From the NCBI GenBank assembly GCA_964352775.1, contig CAYGTK010000033.1, positions 1 through 25,162 on the forward strand: DNA of 25,162 bases. Direction: 5' to 3'. How positions within the stretch are numbered: position 1 is the stretch's first letter; every line of letters starts with the position of its first letter. The translations under genes were made by a program, and so were the position numbers. The stretch comes from CAYGTK01 sp964352775 (GTDB lineage: Bacteria; Bacteroidota; Bacteroidia; Chitinophagales; CAIOSU01). Shown one piece after another: positions 14,009 to 22,856 of the stretch. Below the pieces are notes generated by a model, which was not told the origin of the DNA, made no database searches, and saw nothing but the letters and a program-made list of their open reading frames with translations.

Positions 14009-15169
14009 TTACTCCTCCATCCAACTCTTATAATAATCCTTATGCTCTATCTCCATAGCGTAACTAGTCATATGCAAAGGCTTAAAGGTATCTATCATTA
14101 CTGCTAGCTCTTTAGTTTCCTTCGCCCCAATACTCTTCTCTACCGTACCTGGATGTGGTCCATGAGGAATACCTATAGGATGAAGTGTTATCATCCCCTT
14201 AGTAACATGCTTACGGCTCATAAAGTCGCCATCTACATAGTATAGCACTTCATCAGAATCTACATTACTGTGATTGTAGGGTGCTGGTATGGCTTCGGGA
14301 TGATAATCGAATAAGCGTGGCACGAAGGAACAGATCACAAAATTATGCGCCTCAAAAGTTTGATGTACCGGAGGTGGCTGATGTACACGACCAGTTATTG
14401 GTTCGAAATCGTGAATGGAAAAGGCATAAGGATAATGGTAGCCATCCCAACCTACAACGTCAAAAGGATGCGTGGCATAATGGTAAGGGTAAATGCGGTC
14501 GCCTTTCTTAATGTGGACTAAAAAATCACCCTTCTCATCATGGGTTTCTAAGTCTACTGGTTGGCGAATATCACGCTCACAAAATGGAGATTCTTCCATT
14601 AGCTGCCCATACTTACTCAAGTATTTTTTCGGATAACGAATAGGGCTGAACGATTCTACTATCAATAAGCGGTTATCAGTGTCATCAAATTCTATCTTGT
14701 AAATAGTGCCGCGTGGTACTACTAGGTAATCACCATACCCGAACTTCAACTTACCGAACATAGTATGTAAAGTACCTGTACCCTTATGTACAAATATCAT
14801 CTCATCGGCCTCCGCATTCTTAAAGAACTTATCGGTCATCGACTTACGAGGAGCCGAAAGCGTTACATAGCAATCGTTATTCACTAATACAGGCTTTCTA
14901 CTCTCCAAATAGTCATCTACCTGCGGCACATCAAAACCCTCAAAAGCGCGATGCTGCATATTATCATTCACCACAATAGCCGGCTTAACGGAAAAGCTAT
15001 CTTCTATATCGCTAACTAAAGTGGGGGGATACACATGATATGTGAGGGAATAATCGTTAGAGAAACCTTCGGTAGACACCAATTGCTCAGAATACAATTC
15101 ACCATTGGGTTGGCGGAATATAGTATGGCGCTTATGGGGTACTTTACCTAGCTTATGATAATGTGGCAT
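14009..15169 (-). CDS. hmgA: homogentisate 1,2-dioxygenase
   Basis: Opens the ring of homogentisate to give maleylacetoacetate in tyrosine and phenylalanine catabolism; it is a cytoplasmic Fe(II) enzyme of the cupin fold. It has 386 residues, shorter than the roughly 430-445 of animal and proteobacterial enzymes, as is usual in Bacteroidota. Visible features are the N-terminal MPHYHKLGKVPHKRHT, ADEMIFVHKGTGTLHT (121-136), LVVPRGTIYKIEF, GWDGYHYPYAFSIHDFEPITG, and the likely iron ligands His300 and Glu307 in YNHSNVDSDEVLYY and His336 in GIPHGPHPG. No other tyrosine-degradation gene is nearby. It is convergent with the sugar operon and divergent from the TPR lipoprotein gene. A weak -7-like TACCTTAG lies about 30 nt before the ATG. 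Confidence 0.95.
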   Translation of the reverse strand: MPHYHKLGKVPHKRHTIFRQPNGELYSEQLVSTEGFSNDYSLTYHVYPPTLVSDIEDSFSVKPAIVVNDNMQHRAFEGFDVPQVDDYLESRKPVLVNNDCYVTLSAPRKSMTDKFFKNAEADEMIFVHKGTGTLHTMFGKLKFGYGDYLVVPRGTIYKIEFDDTDNRLLIVESFSPIRYPKKYLSKYGQLMEESPFCERDIRQPVDLETHDEKGDFLVHIKKGDRIYPYHYATHPFDVVGWDGYHYPYAFSIHDFEPITGRVHQPPPVHQTFEAHNFVICSFVPRLFDYHPEAIPAPYNHSNVDSDEVLYYVDGDFMSRKHVTKGMITLHPIGIPHGPHPGTVEKSIGAKETKELAVMIDTFKPLHMTSYAMEIEHKDYYKSWMEE

Positions 15170-15256
15170 AGTGTTATTGCTTTCAAGATAATGATGCTAA
15201 GGTAAAAAAGATGTGCCCCCGCACCAATGAGCAAAGTCACCGAAACGGGAATTACG

Positions 15257-15264
15257 TAACTTTG
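15257..15264 (+). promoter_or_regulatory. -7 promoter box of the TPR lipoprotein-thrS operon
   Basis: TAACTTTG matches TAnnTTTG exactly. Seven bases separate it from the ATG at 15272, so the mRNA would be leaderless or nearly so. No clear -33 element was seen. Confidence 0.55.
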
Positions 15265-15271
15265 CAAACTT

Positions 15272-16291
15272 ATGAAACAAGCAGTTGTATTATGTATGTG
15301 TGTGGCTATGATGCTACTAGTGGGTTGCCAAGGCTGCAATGAGCCAGAATCAACGGAGGAAGTAGCTGAACAGCTATCCATAAGTACGCCTGCTTTAGAG
15401 CAGCTTGATCAGCAGATAGCTAAAGACCCGAACAACGAAAAACTATACTATCAAAGAGCTTTGGCACTTTCTAAGTTGGGGGAGCTTACAAAGGCAATAG
15501 GGGATATTGAAAAAGCCATTGCTATTGAGCCAAAGGCCTACCATTACCTGTTCTTATCGCAATTGCACTTCACTAACCAAGATGTAACGCGCGCCTTGAA
15601 CGCGGTACAAGAAGGGCACGAGCGTTTCCCAAAAGACAACGACATTCTTAAAAGCTTGACTCGTTACTACATCTACCTAGAAAAGTTTGACAAGGCCATA
15701 GAGCATGCAGATAAAGCTTTACTGAACAATGTATACGAAGCTGATGCTTACTTTTTGAAAGGGGTGGTGTTTGAAGCAGTTCAAGATACAGCACGTGCCT
15801 TATCTAGCTACACCACGGCCATTGAGCAAGAGCCGCAATTGTATGATGGGCACATGAAGCTGGGCATTCTTTACAGCAACAGGAAAAATGAACTAGCGCT
15901 GCAATACTTTGAAAATGCAAGCAGAATAAAACCTGAAGAAGCCGAACCCCGCTATGGGAAGGCTAAATTTCTGCAAGATGCTGGAAAAGAGGAGGAGGCT
16001 ATTGCCACTTATAGAGACTTAATAGTAAACAGCCCTAATTTTGAAAAGGCCTACTACAACCTAGGCTACATCTATTTTCAGCGCGATTCCATTGATAAAG
16101 CTCAAAAGAACTTTAATATTGCAGTTCAAGTAGCCCCGACTTATACCGATGCTTATTATATGCGCGGCCTATGTTCGGAAGCTAAGGGAGAAAATGAAAA
16201 AGCATTAGAGGATTATAAACAAGTCTTGCATATTGATGGTAACCATACCATGGCTTTGCGAGGATTGACTAGAGTTCGAAAACAAGAATGA
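15272..16291 (+). CDS. TPR-repeat lipoprotein
   Basis: A 339-residue lipoprotein. A type II signal sequence ends in the lipobox LLVGC, with Cys19 as the lipidation site and further cysteines at 8, 10 and 22. The mature part, from about residue 50 to the end, is a run of about eight tetratricopeptide repeats of roughly 34 residues. Examples of the conserved W/L-G-Y-A-F-A-P pattern are YYQRALALSKLGELTKAI, AYYNLGYIYFQRDSIDKA and AYYMRGLCSEAKGENEKA. TPR arrays bind other proteins, but no partner is identifiable. It could help envelope complexes such as gliding/T9SS or cell-wall machinery, which is speculation. Its stop overlaps the thrS start (ATGA), an unusual partner for an essential tRNA synthetase. 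Confidence 0.88.
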   Translation: MKQAVVLCMCVAMMLLVGCQGCNEPESTEEVAEQLSISTPALEQLDQQIAKDPNNEKLYYQRALALSKLGELTKAIGDIEKAIAIEPKAYHYLFLSQLHFTNQDVTRALNAVQEGHERFPKDNDILKSLTRYYIYLEKFDKAIEHADKALLNNVYEADAYFLKGVVFEAVQDTARALSSYTTAIEQEPQLYDGHMKLGILYSNRKNELALQYFENASRIKPEEAEPRYGKAKFLQDAGKEEEAIATYRDLIVNSPNFEKAYYNLGYIYFQRDSIDKAQKNFNIAVQVAPTYTDAYYMRGLCSEAKGENEKALEDYKQVLHIDGNHTMALRGLTRVRKQE

Positions 16292-18234
16292 ACATGATCG
16301 ATATTACGTTTCCTGACGGAGCGGTAAGACAATACGACCAAGGCACTACCAGTTTGGAAATTGCCAAGTCGATAAGCCACGGATTGGCTAAGAAAGTATT
16401 AGCAGCAGAGGTAAATGGAGAGATATGGGATGCTACCCGTCCATTGACTGAAGCTTCAGCCATCAATTTTTTAACCTGGGCCGATGAAGGTGGTAAGTAT
16501 GCCTATTGGCACTCTTCTGCTCACTTGTTGGCAGAGGCATTGGAAGCACTATACCCTGGTGTTAAGTTCGGTATAGGTCCACCAATAGAGAATGGTTTCT
16601 ACTATGACGTAGATCTAGGAGATGGAGTAATAACAGAGGCAGATCTTCCCAAGATCGAGAAGAAGATGAAGGAGTTAGCCAAGAAGGGCAACCCTTTTGT
16701 GCGTAAAGACGTCTCTAAAGCTGATGCTATCAGTTACTTCAAAGAAAAAGGCGACGAATACAAATTGGAATTACTAGAAGGCTTGGATGATGGTACTATC
16801 ACCTTCTACGAGCAAGGTAATTTCACTGATCTATGTCGTGGGCCTCACGTACCTAGTACGAGTAAAATAAAGGCCGTTAAGCTACTAAGTATAGCTGGTG
16901 CATACTGGCGCGGCGATGAGAAACGTAAGCAGCTTACACGTATCTATGGTATAACCTTCCCTAACCAAGAGGAATTGGATGTACACCTCCACAATTTGGA
17001 GGAAGCCAAAAAGCGTGACCACCGTAAACTGGGTAAGGAATTAGAACTGTTCACTTTCTCTGATCGAGTGGGAGCAGGTTTGCCATTATGGTTACCTAAA
17101 GGCGCGTTAATTCGTGAGCTACTGGCTGATTTTTTGAAGAAAGAGCAATTGAAACGTGGCTACCAGCAGGTGGCTACTCCACATATTGGGAAGAAAGAAT
17201 TGTACGTTACTTCTGGTCATTGGGAGAAGTATGGAGAGGATAGCTTTAAGCCCATCCAAACACCTAATGAGGGAGAAGAGTACTTACTGAAGCCGATGAA
17301 CTGTCCGCATCACTGTGAGATATACAAGACATCGCCATTCAGTTATAAGGAGCTTCCCGTAAGGTTAGCGGAATTTGGTACTGTCTATCGCTACGAGCAA
17401 TCAGGTGAGTTGAACGGACTGACCCGTGCGCGTTGTTTCACGCAAGATGATGCACACGTGTTCTGTCGCCCAGATCAGTTACTGGAAGAGTTCCAGAATG
17501 TGATAGACCTTGTGCTTTACGTATTCAGTTCGTTGGGCTTTGCCGACTTTACTGCGCAGATCTCGCTTAGAGACCCAGAGAATAAAGAGAAGTACATTGG
17601 TAGCGATGAGAATTGGGCATTAGCCGAGCAAGCTATTATACAGGCAACTGAAGAGAAAGGCCTAAATACGATAACAGAATACGGTGAGGCGGCCTTCTAT
17701 GGTCCTAAGCTAGACTTTATGGTGAAAGACGCCCTAGGTCGCTCTTGGCAACTAGGTACTATTCAGGTAGATTACAACTTACCTGAACGGTTTGAATTGG
17801 AGTACGTAGGTAGTGATAATGAGCGTCATCGTCCAGTAATGATCCACCGAGCGCCGTTCGGTTCTATGGAGCGTTTCATTGGGGTGTTGTTGGAACATAC
17901 TGGTGGTAATCTGCCACTTTGGCTAAGCCCAGTACAGGTAAAGGTTCTACCAATAAGCGACAAGTTCTTAGACTATGCTAAGAAAGTGGAAAATGTGCTA
18001 TTAAATAGCGATATTCGCACTTCTGTTGATGACAGGACCGAGAAGATCGGAAGAAAAATACGCGATGCGGAGCTACAAAAAGTACCATACATGTTGATCA
18101 TTGGCGAGCAGGAAATGAATGCTGGCACAGTATCTGTACGTAAACATCGCGAGGGAGATCAAGGAAGCATGCCTTCTGAAGACTTCATCAAACACATTCA
18201 CAACGAACTAGAAGAAATACTTAAACAAAAATAG
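16288..18234 (+). CDS. thrS: threonyl-tRNA synthetase
   Basis: Charges tRNA(Thr) with threonine and edits mischarged serine. It has 648 residues, the full bacterial length. Domains in order: TGS (1-65), editing domain with HSSAH (75-79) and DLCRGPH (181-187), class II catalytic core with ELELFTFSD, GAGLPLWLPKG, the zinc-binding Cys339 in LKPMNCPHHCEIY, RYEQSGELNGLTRAR and MIHRAPFGSMERFIGVLLE. The anticodon-binding domain begins at VKVLPIS. ATG 16288 overlaps the TPR gene stop; ATG 16294 is a possible alternative two codons in. It is followed after 5 nt by infC, so thrS-infC-rpmI-rplT keeps its widely conserved order. E. coli-type ThrS autorepression cannot be seen here. Confidence 0.97.
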   Translation: MNMIDITFPDGAVRQYDQGTTSLEIAKSISHGLAKKVLAAEVNGEIWDATRPLTEASAINFLTWADEGGKYAYWHSSAHLLAEALEALYPGVKFGIGPPIENGFYYDVDLGDGVITEADLPKIEKKMKELAKKGNPFVRKDVSKADAISYFKEKGDEYKLELLEGLDDGTITFYEQGNFTDLCRGPHVPSTSKIKAVKLLSIAGAYWRGDEKRKQLTRIYGITFPNQEELDVHLHNLEEAKKRDHRKLGKELELFTFSDRVGAGLPLWLPKGALIRELLADFLKKEQLKRGYQQVATPHIGKKELYVTSGHWEKYGEDSFKPIQTPNEGEEYLLKPMNCPHHCEIYKTSPFSYKELPVRLAEFGTVYRYEQSGELNGLTRARCFTQDDAHVFCRPDQLLEEFQNVIDLVLYVFSSLGFADFTAQISLRDPENKEKYIGSDENWALAEQAIIQATEEKGLNTITEYGEAAFYGPKLDFMVKDALGRSWQLGTIQVDYNLPERFELEYVGSDNERHRPVMIHRAPFGSMERFIGVLLEHTGGNLPLWLSPVQVKVLPISDKFLDYAKKVENVLLNSDIRTSVDDRTEKIGRKIRDAELQKVPYMLIIGEQEMNAGTVSVRKHREGDQGSMPSEDFIKHIHNELEEILKQK

Positions 18235-18239
18235 AGCTA

Positions 18240-18794
18240 TTGAGACCCAGAAGACCTTATAGAAGGCAATTGCCTGCAGAACCAGAACACAAAATTAACG
18301 GCCGTATTACAGCACAGCAAGTGCGACTAGTAGGCGATAATATAGAACCTGGCGTTTTCTCATTACGAGAAGCGATGACGAAAGCAGACGATCTGGAACT
18401 GGACCTTGTAGAGATCTCGCCGAAGGCTGATCCTCCAGTATGTCGTATTTTGGACTATAAGAAGTTCATTTACGAGAAAAAGAAGAAAGAAAAAGAAATT
18501 AAGGCCAAAACGGCCAAAACCGTAATTAAAGAAGTTCGCTTTACCCCGAACACTGATGACCACGATTTCGACTTTAAAGCAAAGCATGCAGAGAAGTTTT
18601 TGAAAGAAGGGGCCAAGGTGAAGATCTACGTTCAGTTCAAGGGTCGCGGTATATTATTTAAAGAGAGGGGAGAGTTAATGCTTCTGAAATTTGCCGAAAG
18701 ATTATCCGAATGGGGAGCCTTGGAGCAGATGCCAAAACTGGAGGGGAGAAGAATGATCGCATTTGTGTCTCCAAAACTTCAGAAAAAGAAGTAA
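18240..18794 (+). CDS. infC: translation initiation factor IF-3
   Basis: Binds the 30S subunit, prevents premature 50S joining and proofreads the start codon. It has 184 residues. A basic N-terminus (RPRRPYRR) is followed by the N-domain (INGRITAQQVRLVGDN, SPKADPPVCRILDYKKF), a Lys-rich linker (about 80-95) and the C-domain (VKEVRF-type segment VIKEVRFTPNTDDHDFDFK, VKIYVQFKGR, GELMLLKFAERL). The best start is TTG at 18240, five bases after the thrS stop; no ATG precedes the N-domain. Non-canonical starts are usual for infC and allow IF-3 to repress its own translation. An in-frame ATA three codons upstream (18231) is a less likely alternative. Confidence 0.93.
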   Translation: MRPRRPYRRQLPAEPEHKINGRITAQQVRLVGDNIEPGVFSLREAMTKADDLELDLVEISPKADPPVCRILDYKKFIYEKKKKEKEIKAKTAKTVIKEVRFTPNTDDHDFDFKAKHAEKFLKEGAKVKIYVQFKGRGILFKERGELMLLKFAERLSEWGALEQMPKLEGRRMIAFVSPKLQKKK

Positions 18795-18811
18795 TTACAA
18801 AATTCTTTACC

Positions 18812-18819
18812 TATCTTTG
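18812..18819 (+). promoter_or_regulatory. -7 promoter box before rpmI-rplT
   Basis: TATCTTTG matches the Bacteroidota consensus exactly and lies in the 46-nt infC-rpmI spacer, 21 nt before the rpmI ATG. It would give the two ribosomal protein genes their own promoter. The leader would be too short to hold an E. coli-type L20 pseudoknot. Confidence 0.5.
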
Positions 18820-18840
18820 CAGACCTAAATTTTTTGTGAG

Positions 18841-19038
18841 ATGCCAAAAATGAAGACTAATTCCAGCGCTAAGAAGCGTTTCAAGGTGACTGGATCAGGA
18901 AAAATAAAACGACACCACGCGTTCAAGAATCATATCTTGACCAAGAAGTCGAAGAAGCAGAAAAAGCGTCTTTCGAAGAGTGCCATAGTACATCCAGCTG
19001 ATAACAAGCGGATGAAACGTTTATTAATTTTAGCTTAA
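18841..19038 (+). CDS. rpmI: 50S ribosomal protein L35
   Basis: A 65-residue, very basic ribosomal protein of the large subunit. It shows the family N-terminus MPKMKTNSSAKKRFKVTGSG, then KIKRHHAFKNHILTKKSKKQ and a C-terminal DNKRMKRLLI. Length and sequence are normal. It is 46 nt after infC with a candidate internal promoter between, and 23 nt before rplT. Confidence 0.97.
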   Translation: MPKMKTNSSAKKRFKVTGSGKIKRHHAFKNHILTKKSKKQKKRLSKSAIVHPADNKRMKRLLILA

Positions 19039-19061
19039 AGCAAGCTGTTAAAGAATAAGTC

Positions 19062-19409
19062 ATGCCTAGATCAGTAAATGCAGTAGCCCGAAGGAAGCGC
19101 CGTGAGCGCGTAATGAAATTGGCCAAAGGGTACTGGGGTCGCCGTAAAAATGTTTGGACCGTAGCGAAAAACGCGGTTGAGAAAGGTTTAGCATACGCCT
19201 ATGTAGGTCGTAAACTAAAGAAACGCGACTTCCGTCGTTTGTGGATCGCTCGTATTAATGCAGCAGTTCGCGAAGAGGGATTGTCTTACTCTCGCTTCAT
19301 CAATATGTTGAAGAAGAGTGGTATTGACCTTAACCGTAAGGTACTAGCTGACCTAGCTATGAACCACCCTGAGGCATTCAAAGCAATAGTAAAAGACGTT
19401 AAAGGGTAA
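19062..19409 (+). CDS. rplT: 50S ribosomal protein L20
   Basis: A 115-residue 23S rRNA-binding protein needed early in 50S assembly. The long basic N-terminal helix is visible (MPRSVNAVARRKRRERVMKL), followed by GYWGRRKNVWTVAKNAVEKG, AYVGRKLKKRDFRRLWIARI and the globular C-domain with SRFINMLKKSGIDLNRKVL. Normal length. It is the last gene before a strong intrinsic terminator. In many bacteria L20 represses its own operon, but the control site is not recognisable here. Confidence 0.97.
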   Translation: MPRSVNAVARRKRRERVMKLAKGYWGRRKNVWTVAKNAVEKGLAYAYVGRKLKKRDFRRLWIARINAAVREEGLSYSRFINMLKKSGIDLNRKVLADLAMNHPEAFKAIVKDVKG

Positions 19410-19430
19410 AACCTTAACTGTACAGATATA

Positions 19431-19463
19431 AAAAAGCCTTTCCAATTTTGGAAAGGCTTTTTT
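19431..19463 (+). terminator. intrinsic terminator of the thrS-infC-rpmI-rplT operon
   Basis: A perfect 13-bp inverted repeat (AAAAAGCCTTTCC at 19431-19443, GGAAAGGCTTTTT at 19450-19462) encloses the loop AATTTT, and its right arm ends in a T-run. It starts 21 nt after the rplT stop. The A-run and T-run flanks would also let it work on the opposite strand. Confidence 0.93.
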
Positions 19464-19524
19464 CGTTTGGGTATGTTCCATTCTAACCAATGTTTTACCT
19501 TAACGTCATCGAAAGAAATACAGC

Positions 19525-19971
19525 ATGAGGAGAATACTCATTTCCATTTCCATTTTTATAGTTGTATGCGTGATGGGGTACTTGCTGTGCTTTTTCTGTT
19601 TTGTTTATTTTATCAATAATCATTGGCTCAACCAAGAACCCAAAAAGGTATACTACAAATACATCAGAAATACCGATATGGAGGTTGGATGGTATTACCC
19701 CAGTTTACTTACCAATAAACCGCCTGATTACGTGAATATCACTACAGAAACCGACACTGTGGTGGTATGCCAGGCTGATAACATTTCCGATATCATTTTG
19801 CTAAATGATAGCGTATTAGTGATTCATTTTTGCGGAAGACCAACTCTATATTGGAAAAATATAGAGATACCAAACGAAAAATTAGGTATTAAAATAGCCA
19901 TAGACACTAACAGATTATGCCAGCCGAATAAGGAACGAAAAGCATTTTTCAGAGAAACTGAAATTGATTAG
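19525..19971 (+). CDS. small membrane-anchored protein of unknown function
   Basis: A 148-residue protein I do not recognise. Residues 4-31 form one long hydrophobic helix (ISIFIVVCVMGYLLCFFCFV) after a basic MRR, so it is either a membrane anchor or an uncleaved signal. The remaining 115 or so residues are polar and beta-rich, with YYKYIRNTDMEVGWYYPS and IILLNDSVLVIHFCGRPTLYW, and two cysteines (CQADN, CQPNKE). It stands alone between the rplT terminator and the convergent T9SS cargo gene. No consensus -7 box was found upstream. Codon use looks like ordinary coding sequence. Confidence 0.65.
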   Translation: MRRILISISIFIVVCVMGYLLCFFCFVYFINNHWLNQEPKKVYYKYIRNTDMEVGWYYPSLLTNKPPDYVNITTETDTVVVCQADNISDIILLNDSVLVIHFCGRPTLYWKNIEIPNEKLGIKIAIDTNRLCQPNKERKAFFRETEID

Positions 19972-19988
19972 GTATAGGACTTTGCCCT

Positions 19989-22829
19989 TTACAACTTCAC
20001 TATCCTAGTAGCCCCTTGCTCACCACTCTCAGCCTTAACATTCAATAGGTAAGTACCCGTAGCCAATTCTGCAATGTTCAACCCAAAGTTCATCTTGGTG
20101 ATGGTTTCTACCAATATTGTTTTACCATTCAAGTCGGTGATGCTTAGTTCGGCACCAACCCAATTTTCTGATAGACTTAGTGTTATTTGCTCTTGTGCAG
20201 GTATTGGCGAAACGCTAATGCCTAGGCTAGCTATATCAGCAATACCAACTGGCCCAGCAGCAATGCTGAAGGTAGTATCAAAGGCACAACCGTTGGCATC
20301 GGTTATCATTACCTCGTAATTACCTGGAGCTAAACTACCTACCGCATCGCTATTACTTAAGCTTGGGGTGTATTGGTAATCGTATGGAGCAACGCCACCA
20401 TTTACCGTTAGGCTAACACTTCCATCGCTTTGGCCAGCTAGACTTTCATCTTGGGCGTTAATACTAACCGTTGGCACATCGTAAATAGTGATAAGGTTAG
20501 ATCTAGAAGCTGTGATGCTACCGTTCGCATTGGTTGCTGTTAGTACTACAGTATAAGTACCCGCATCGTCAAAACGGATAGTAGGGTTCTGCATTGCTGA
20601 TGTTTGTGGGCTAGCACCCGGGCCAAAATTCCAGAACCAATCGGTTGGGTTATTACCCGTAGAATCGGTAAAAGTGATGCTTGTTCCCGGGCATCCAGAA
20701 AAACCATCGGCTACAAAATTCACTACTGGTAAAATGCTGTTACTATTCTCTATTACACGAAATAGATCGATCCCACCTTCTACAATATGTCCGCTATTGG
20801 CATCATCGCCTATTTCTACTTGAAAACGCATGTTCGTACTCAGCGCAGTAAAATCTACTACACGGAAATTGAACTGCTGCCAACCTGGGAAAGACTGATC
20901 TATAGTACCTACGGAAATTACATTTCCCCCACTTACTAATCGTATTTCTAAAGCATCATTAGGCGCAGCGCCTTGTCCACCGTCATTAAAGAACCAGTAA
21001 GAAAAACTCACTACTGGGTCGCTATAAGTAGTTAGGTCCATTATAGGAGAGCTAAGCACAGCTACACCATCATCAACATCATCGGCACCAGCACCGCCGC
21101 CGCCGTTTCCAGTAATGTAAGCTTCTACACCAATATCGTTAGGCACATCGGCACCAGGGTTACTGGTTTGGCTATTAAATGTAGTTCCTACGGGGCTATC
21201 TTTCTCCCATGAACCAGATGCTGCATTACCAGTACTTAACCAGTTGAAATCGAAGAAAAAGTCATCGTAGTAACCTTGTAATAGTTTTAATTGTGGTTGA
21301 TCGGCCGCAGAAAGTATAAACACCTCTTTACCTCTAGTTTCATAACCCCACTGGCCACCGTATAAGGTGTATTGGCCTGTTTCAAAGTTGGCTACGGTAA
21401 AGTCTCCGTTTGCATCAGTACTAGTGCTGTAACTATTTACGCTATTTATTAATAGCACTTCGGCATTTGCAATGCCTTGGTTAGTGCTGCTATCTAATAT
21501 TTGTCCGTTCAGCGTAATTGTAATGGCTGGAACAAGCTCAGCATTTTGAATTGTAGTCTGCCCATTACGAAGTACCACATTAGTTGCGGTGAAAGCTTGG
21601 AAGCCTGATTTGCTGAACAACACATCGTAAGTACCACTATCGGCAATACCAGTTTGGTAAACGCCGTCAAAACCAGTGCTTGATGTAGTTGTAGAACCTA
21701 CTATTTCTACATTAACTTGGTTTATAGGGTTTCCTGATCCTAACTCGGTAACCAAACCTTCTAAATAGCAAGCTGGGGAAAAGCTTCTACCTAATACAAT
21801 TAAGCCTTGCTTAACATCTGTGGCTAAAATATTGCCCGATGGCAAGTACGGATACACCCCCCAAGCACCATCAAAACCAAAGCCGGAGAATGGTGAAGTA
21901 TCAAATTTACCTACTTCTATTAGGTTGGAAGGGTTATTTATATCTAACACAATTATACCATCGTTGTAATAGGCGATTATACCATATTCACCTTGAATGA
22001 AAACATTATGCGGTACTACATTCTGCCCTGGGCTGCTAATGTATTGATCTACTTCTTGAATGTTGTTAAGGTTACTTACATCGTAACTACCTATTACTCC
22101 CGAGCCTATTTCGTCGGTAGTCAATAGGTTCGTACCATCATGGCTTAGCCAAACATTGTGGCTAAAAAAGCCCGGAGTAGTTTTAGTAGCTAGTACTACT
22201 GGGTTGGTTTTATCGCTAACATCGACCACCGAGAAGAATCCATCATCTATTTCTGCTGACCACATGGTATCGCCACGGGTATAAAGATCGTGTACATAGC
22301 GTTCATTGTAGTTACCTAATACTGGTGGATTAGTTGGGTTAGCATCACAATCAATAAATATGGCGCCGCCGTTTCCAAGGTTGTGACCCACTATATAACC
22401 AACGCCATTTTCATCAATAAAAATATTGTGGCTGGTACTTAGCCCAATACCCAAATCGGTGGTAATAGAACCCAGTGAATCGGGTAAAAAATTGAGATCT
22501 AAAATCTGTAAACCAACCCCATTGTCTGGTCCGCTATCGTGAATAATGTAGGCATAGCCATTCCAAGTTTTAACGTCGCGCCAAATGCTTCGTGGGCCAG
22601 CTGTAAAAAACAACTCATTGGGTTGTGTAGGGTCAGTAACGTCTACTACTGAAAAACCATTGTAAACGCCCACTAAAGCATACTCATTACCATTGCCATC
22701 TTCCCAGCCCCAAATATCGCTGAGGTCTTCGGAGTAGGCTAACCGACCTAAAAAGTCGAGACCTTTATTTTGCGCTGATAATGTGATAGAAATTAATAGA
22801 GAAACAGAAATGAATAGTAGCCTTAACAA
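19989..22829 (-). CDS. choice-of-anchor B multidomain protein with T9SS sorting domain
   Basis: A 946-residue secreted protein. Signal peptide 1-19 (LLISITLSAQ). Residues 24-350 form a choice-of-anchor B/LVIVD-like beta-propeller with repeated VVDVTDPTQP, VVDVSDKTNP and VLDINNPSN blades. Two carboxypeptidase-regulatory-like domains follow (354-435 and 436-515). Then come a jelly-roll domain (520-695) with a Gly/Asp-rich loop, a PKD domain (700-783, WFWNFGPGASPQ), a SprB-like repeat (784-857, GGVAPYDYQ and ITDANGC) and a type A T9SS sorting domain (865-946, VSPIPAQEQITLSL and ELATGTYLLNVK). It should be exported by T9SS and released or anchored at the surface. The start is TTG at 22829; no ATG lies between it and the upstream in-frame stop. 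Confidence 0.9.
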   Translation of the reverse strand: MLRLLFISVSLLISITLSAQNKGLDFLGRLAYSEDLSDIWGWEDGNGNEYALVGVYNGFSVVDVTDPTQPNELFFTAGPRSIWRDVKTWNGYAYIIHDSGPDNGVGLQILDLNFLPDSLGSITTDLGIGLSTSHNIFIDENGVGYIVGHNLGNGGAIFIDCDANPTNPPVLGNYNERYVHDLYTRGDTMWSAEIDDGFFSVVDVSDKTNPVVLATKTTPGFFSHNVWLSHDGTNLLTTDEIGSGVIGSYDVSNLNNIQEVDQYISSPGQNVVPHNVFIQGEYGIIAYYNDGIIVLDINNPSNLIEVGKFDTSPFSGFGFDGAWGVYPYLPSGNILATDVKQGLIVLGRSFSPACYLEGLVTELGSGNPINQVNVEIVGSTTTSSTGFDGVYQTGIADSGTYDVLFSKSGFQAFTATNVVLRNGQTTIQNAELVPAITITLNGQILDSSTNQGIANAEVLLINSVNSYSTSTDANGDFTVANFETGQYTLYGGQWGYETRGKEVFILSAADQPQLKLLQGYYDDFFFDFNWLSTGNAASGSWEKDSPVGTTFNSQTSNPGADVPNDIGVEAYITGNGGGGAGADDVDDGVAVLSSPIMDLTTYSDPVVSFSYWFFNDGGQGAAPNDALEIRLVSGGNVISVGTIDQSFPGWQQFNFRVVDFTALSTNMRFQVEIGDDANSGHIVEGGIDLFRVIENSNSILPVVNFVADGFSGCPGTSITFTDSTGNNPTDWFWNFGPGASPQTSAMQNPTIRFDDAGTYTVVLTATNANGSITASRSNLITIYDVPTVSINAQDESLAGQSDGSVSLTVNGGVAPYDYQYTPSLSNSDAVGSLAPGNYEVMITDANGCAFDTTFSIAAGPVGIADIASLGISVSPIPAQEQITLSLSENWVGAELSITDLNGKTILVETITKMNFGLNIAELATGTYLLNVKAESGEQGATRIVKL

Positions 22830-22856
22830 AGTAGTAGTATTAATGAATTAATGGTT

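Noticed and set aside
18791..18840. L20-type autoregulatory leader before rpmI
   Set aside because: The space after the -7 box is only 21 nt, too short for the known pseudoknot, and no matching fold was seen.
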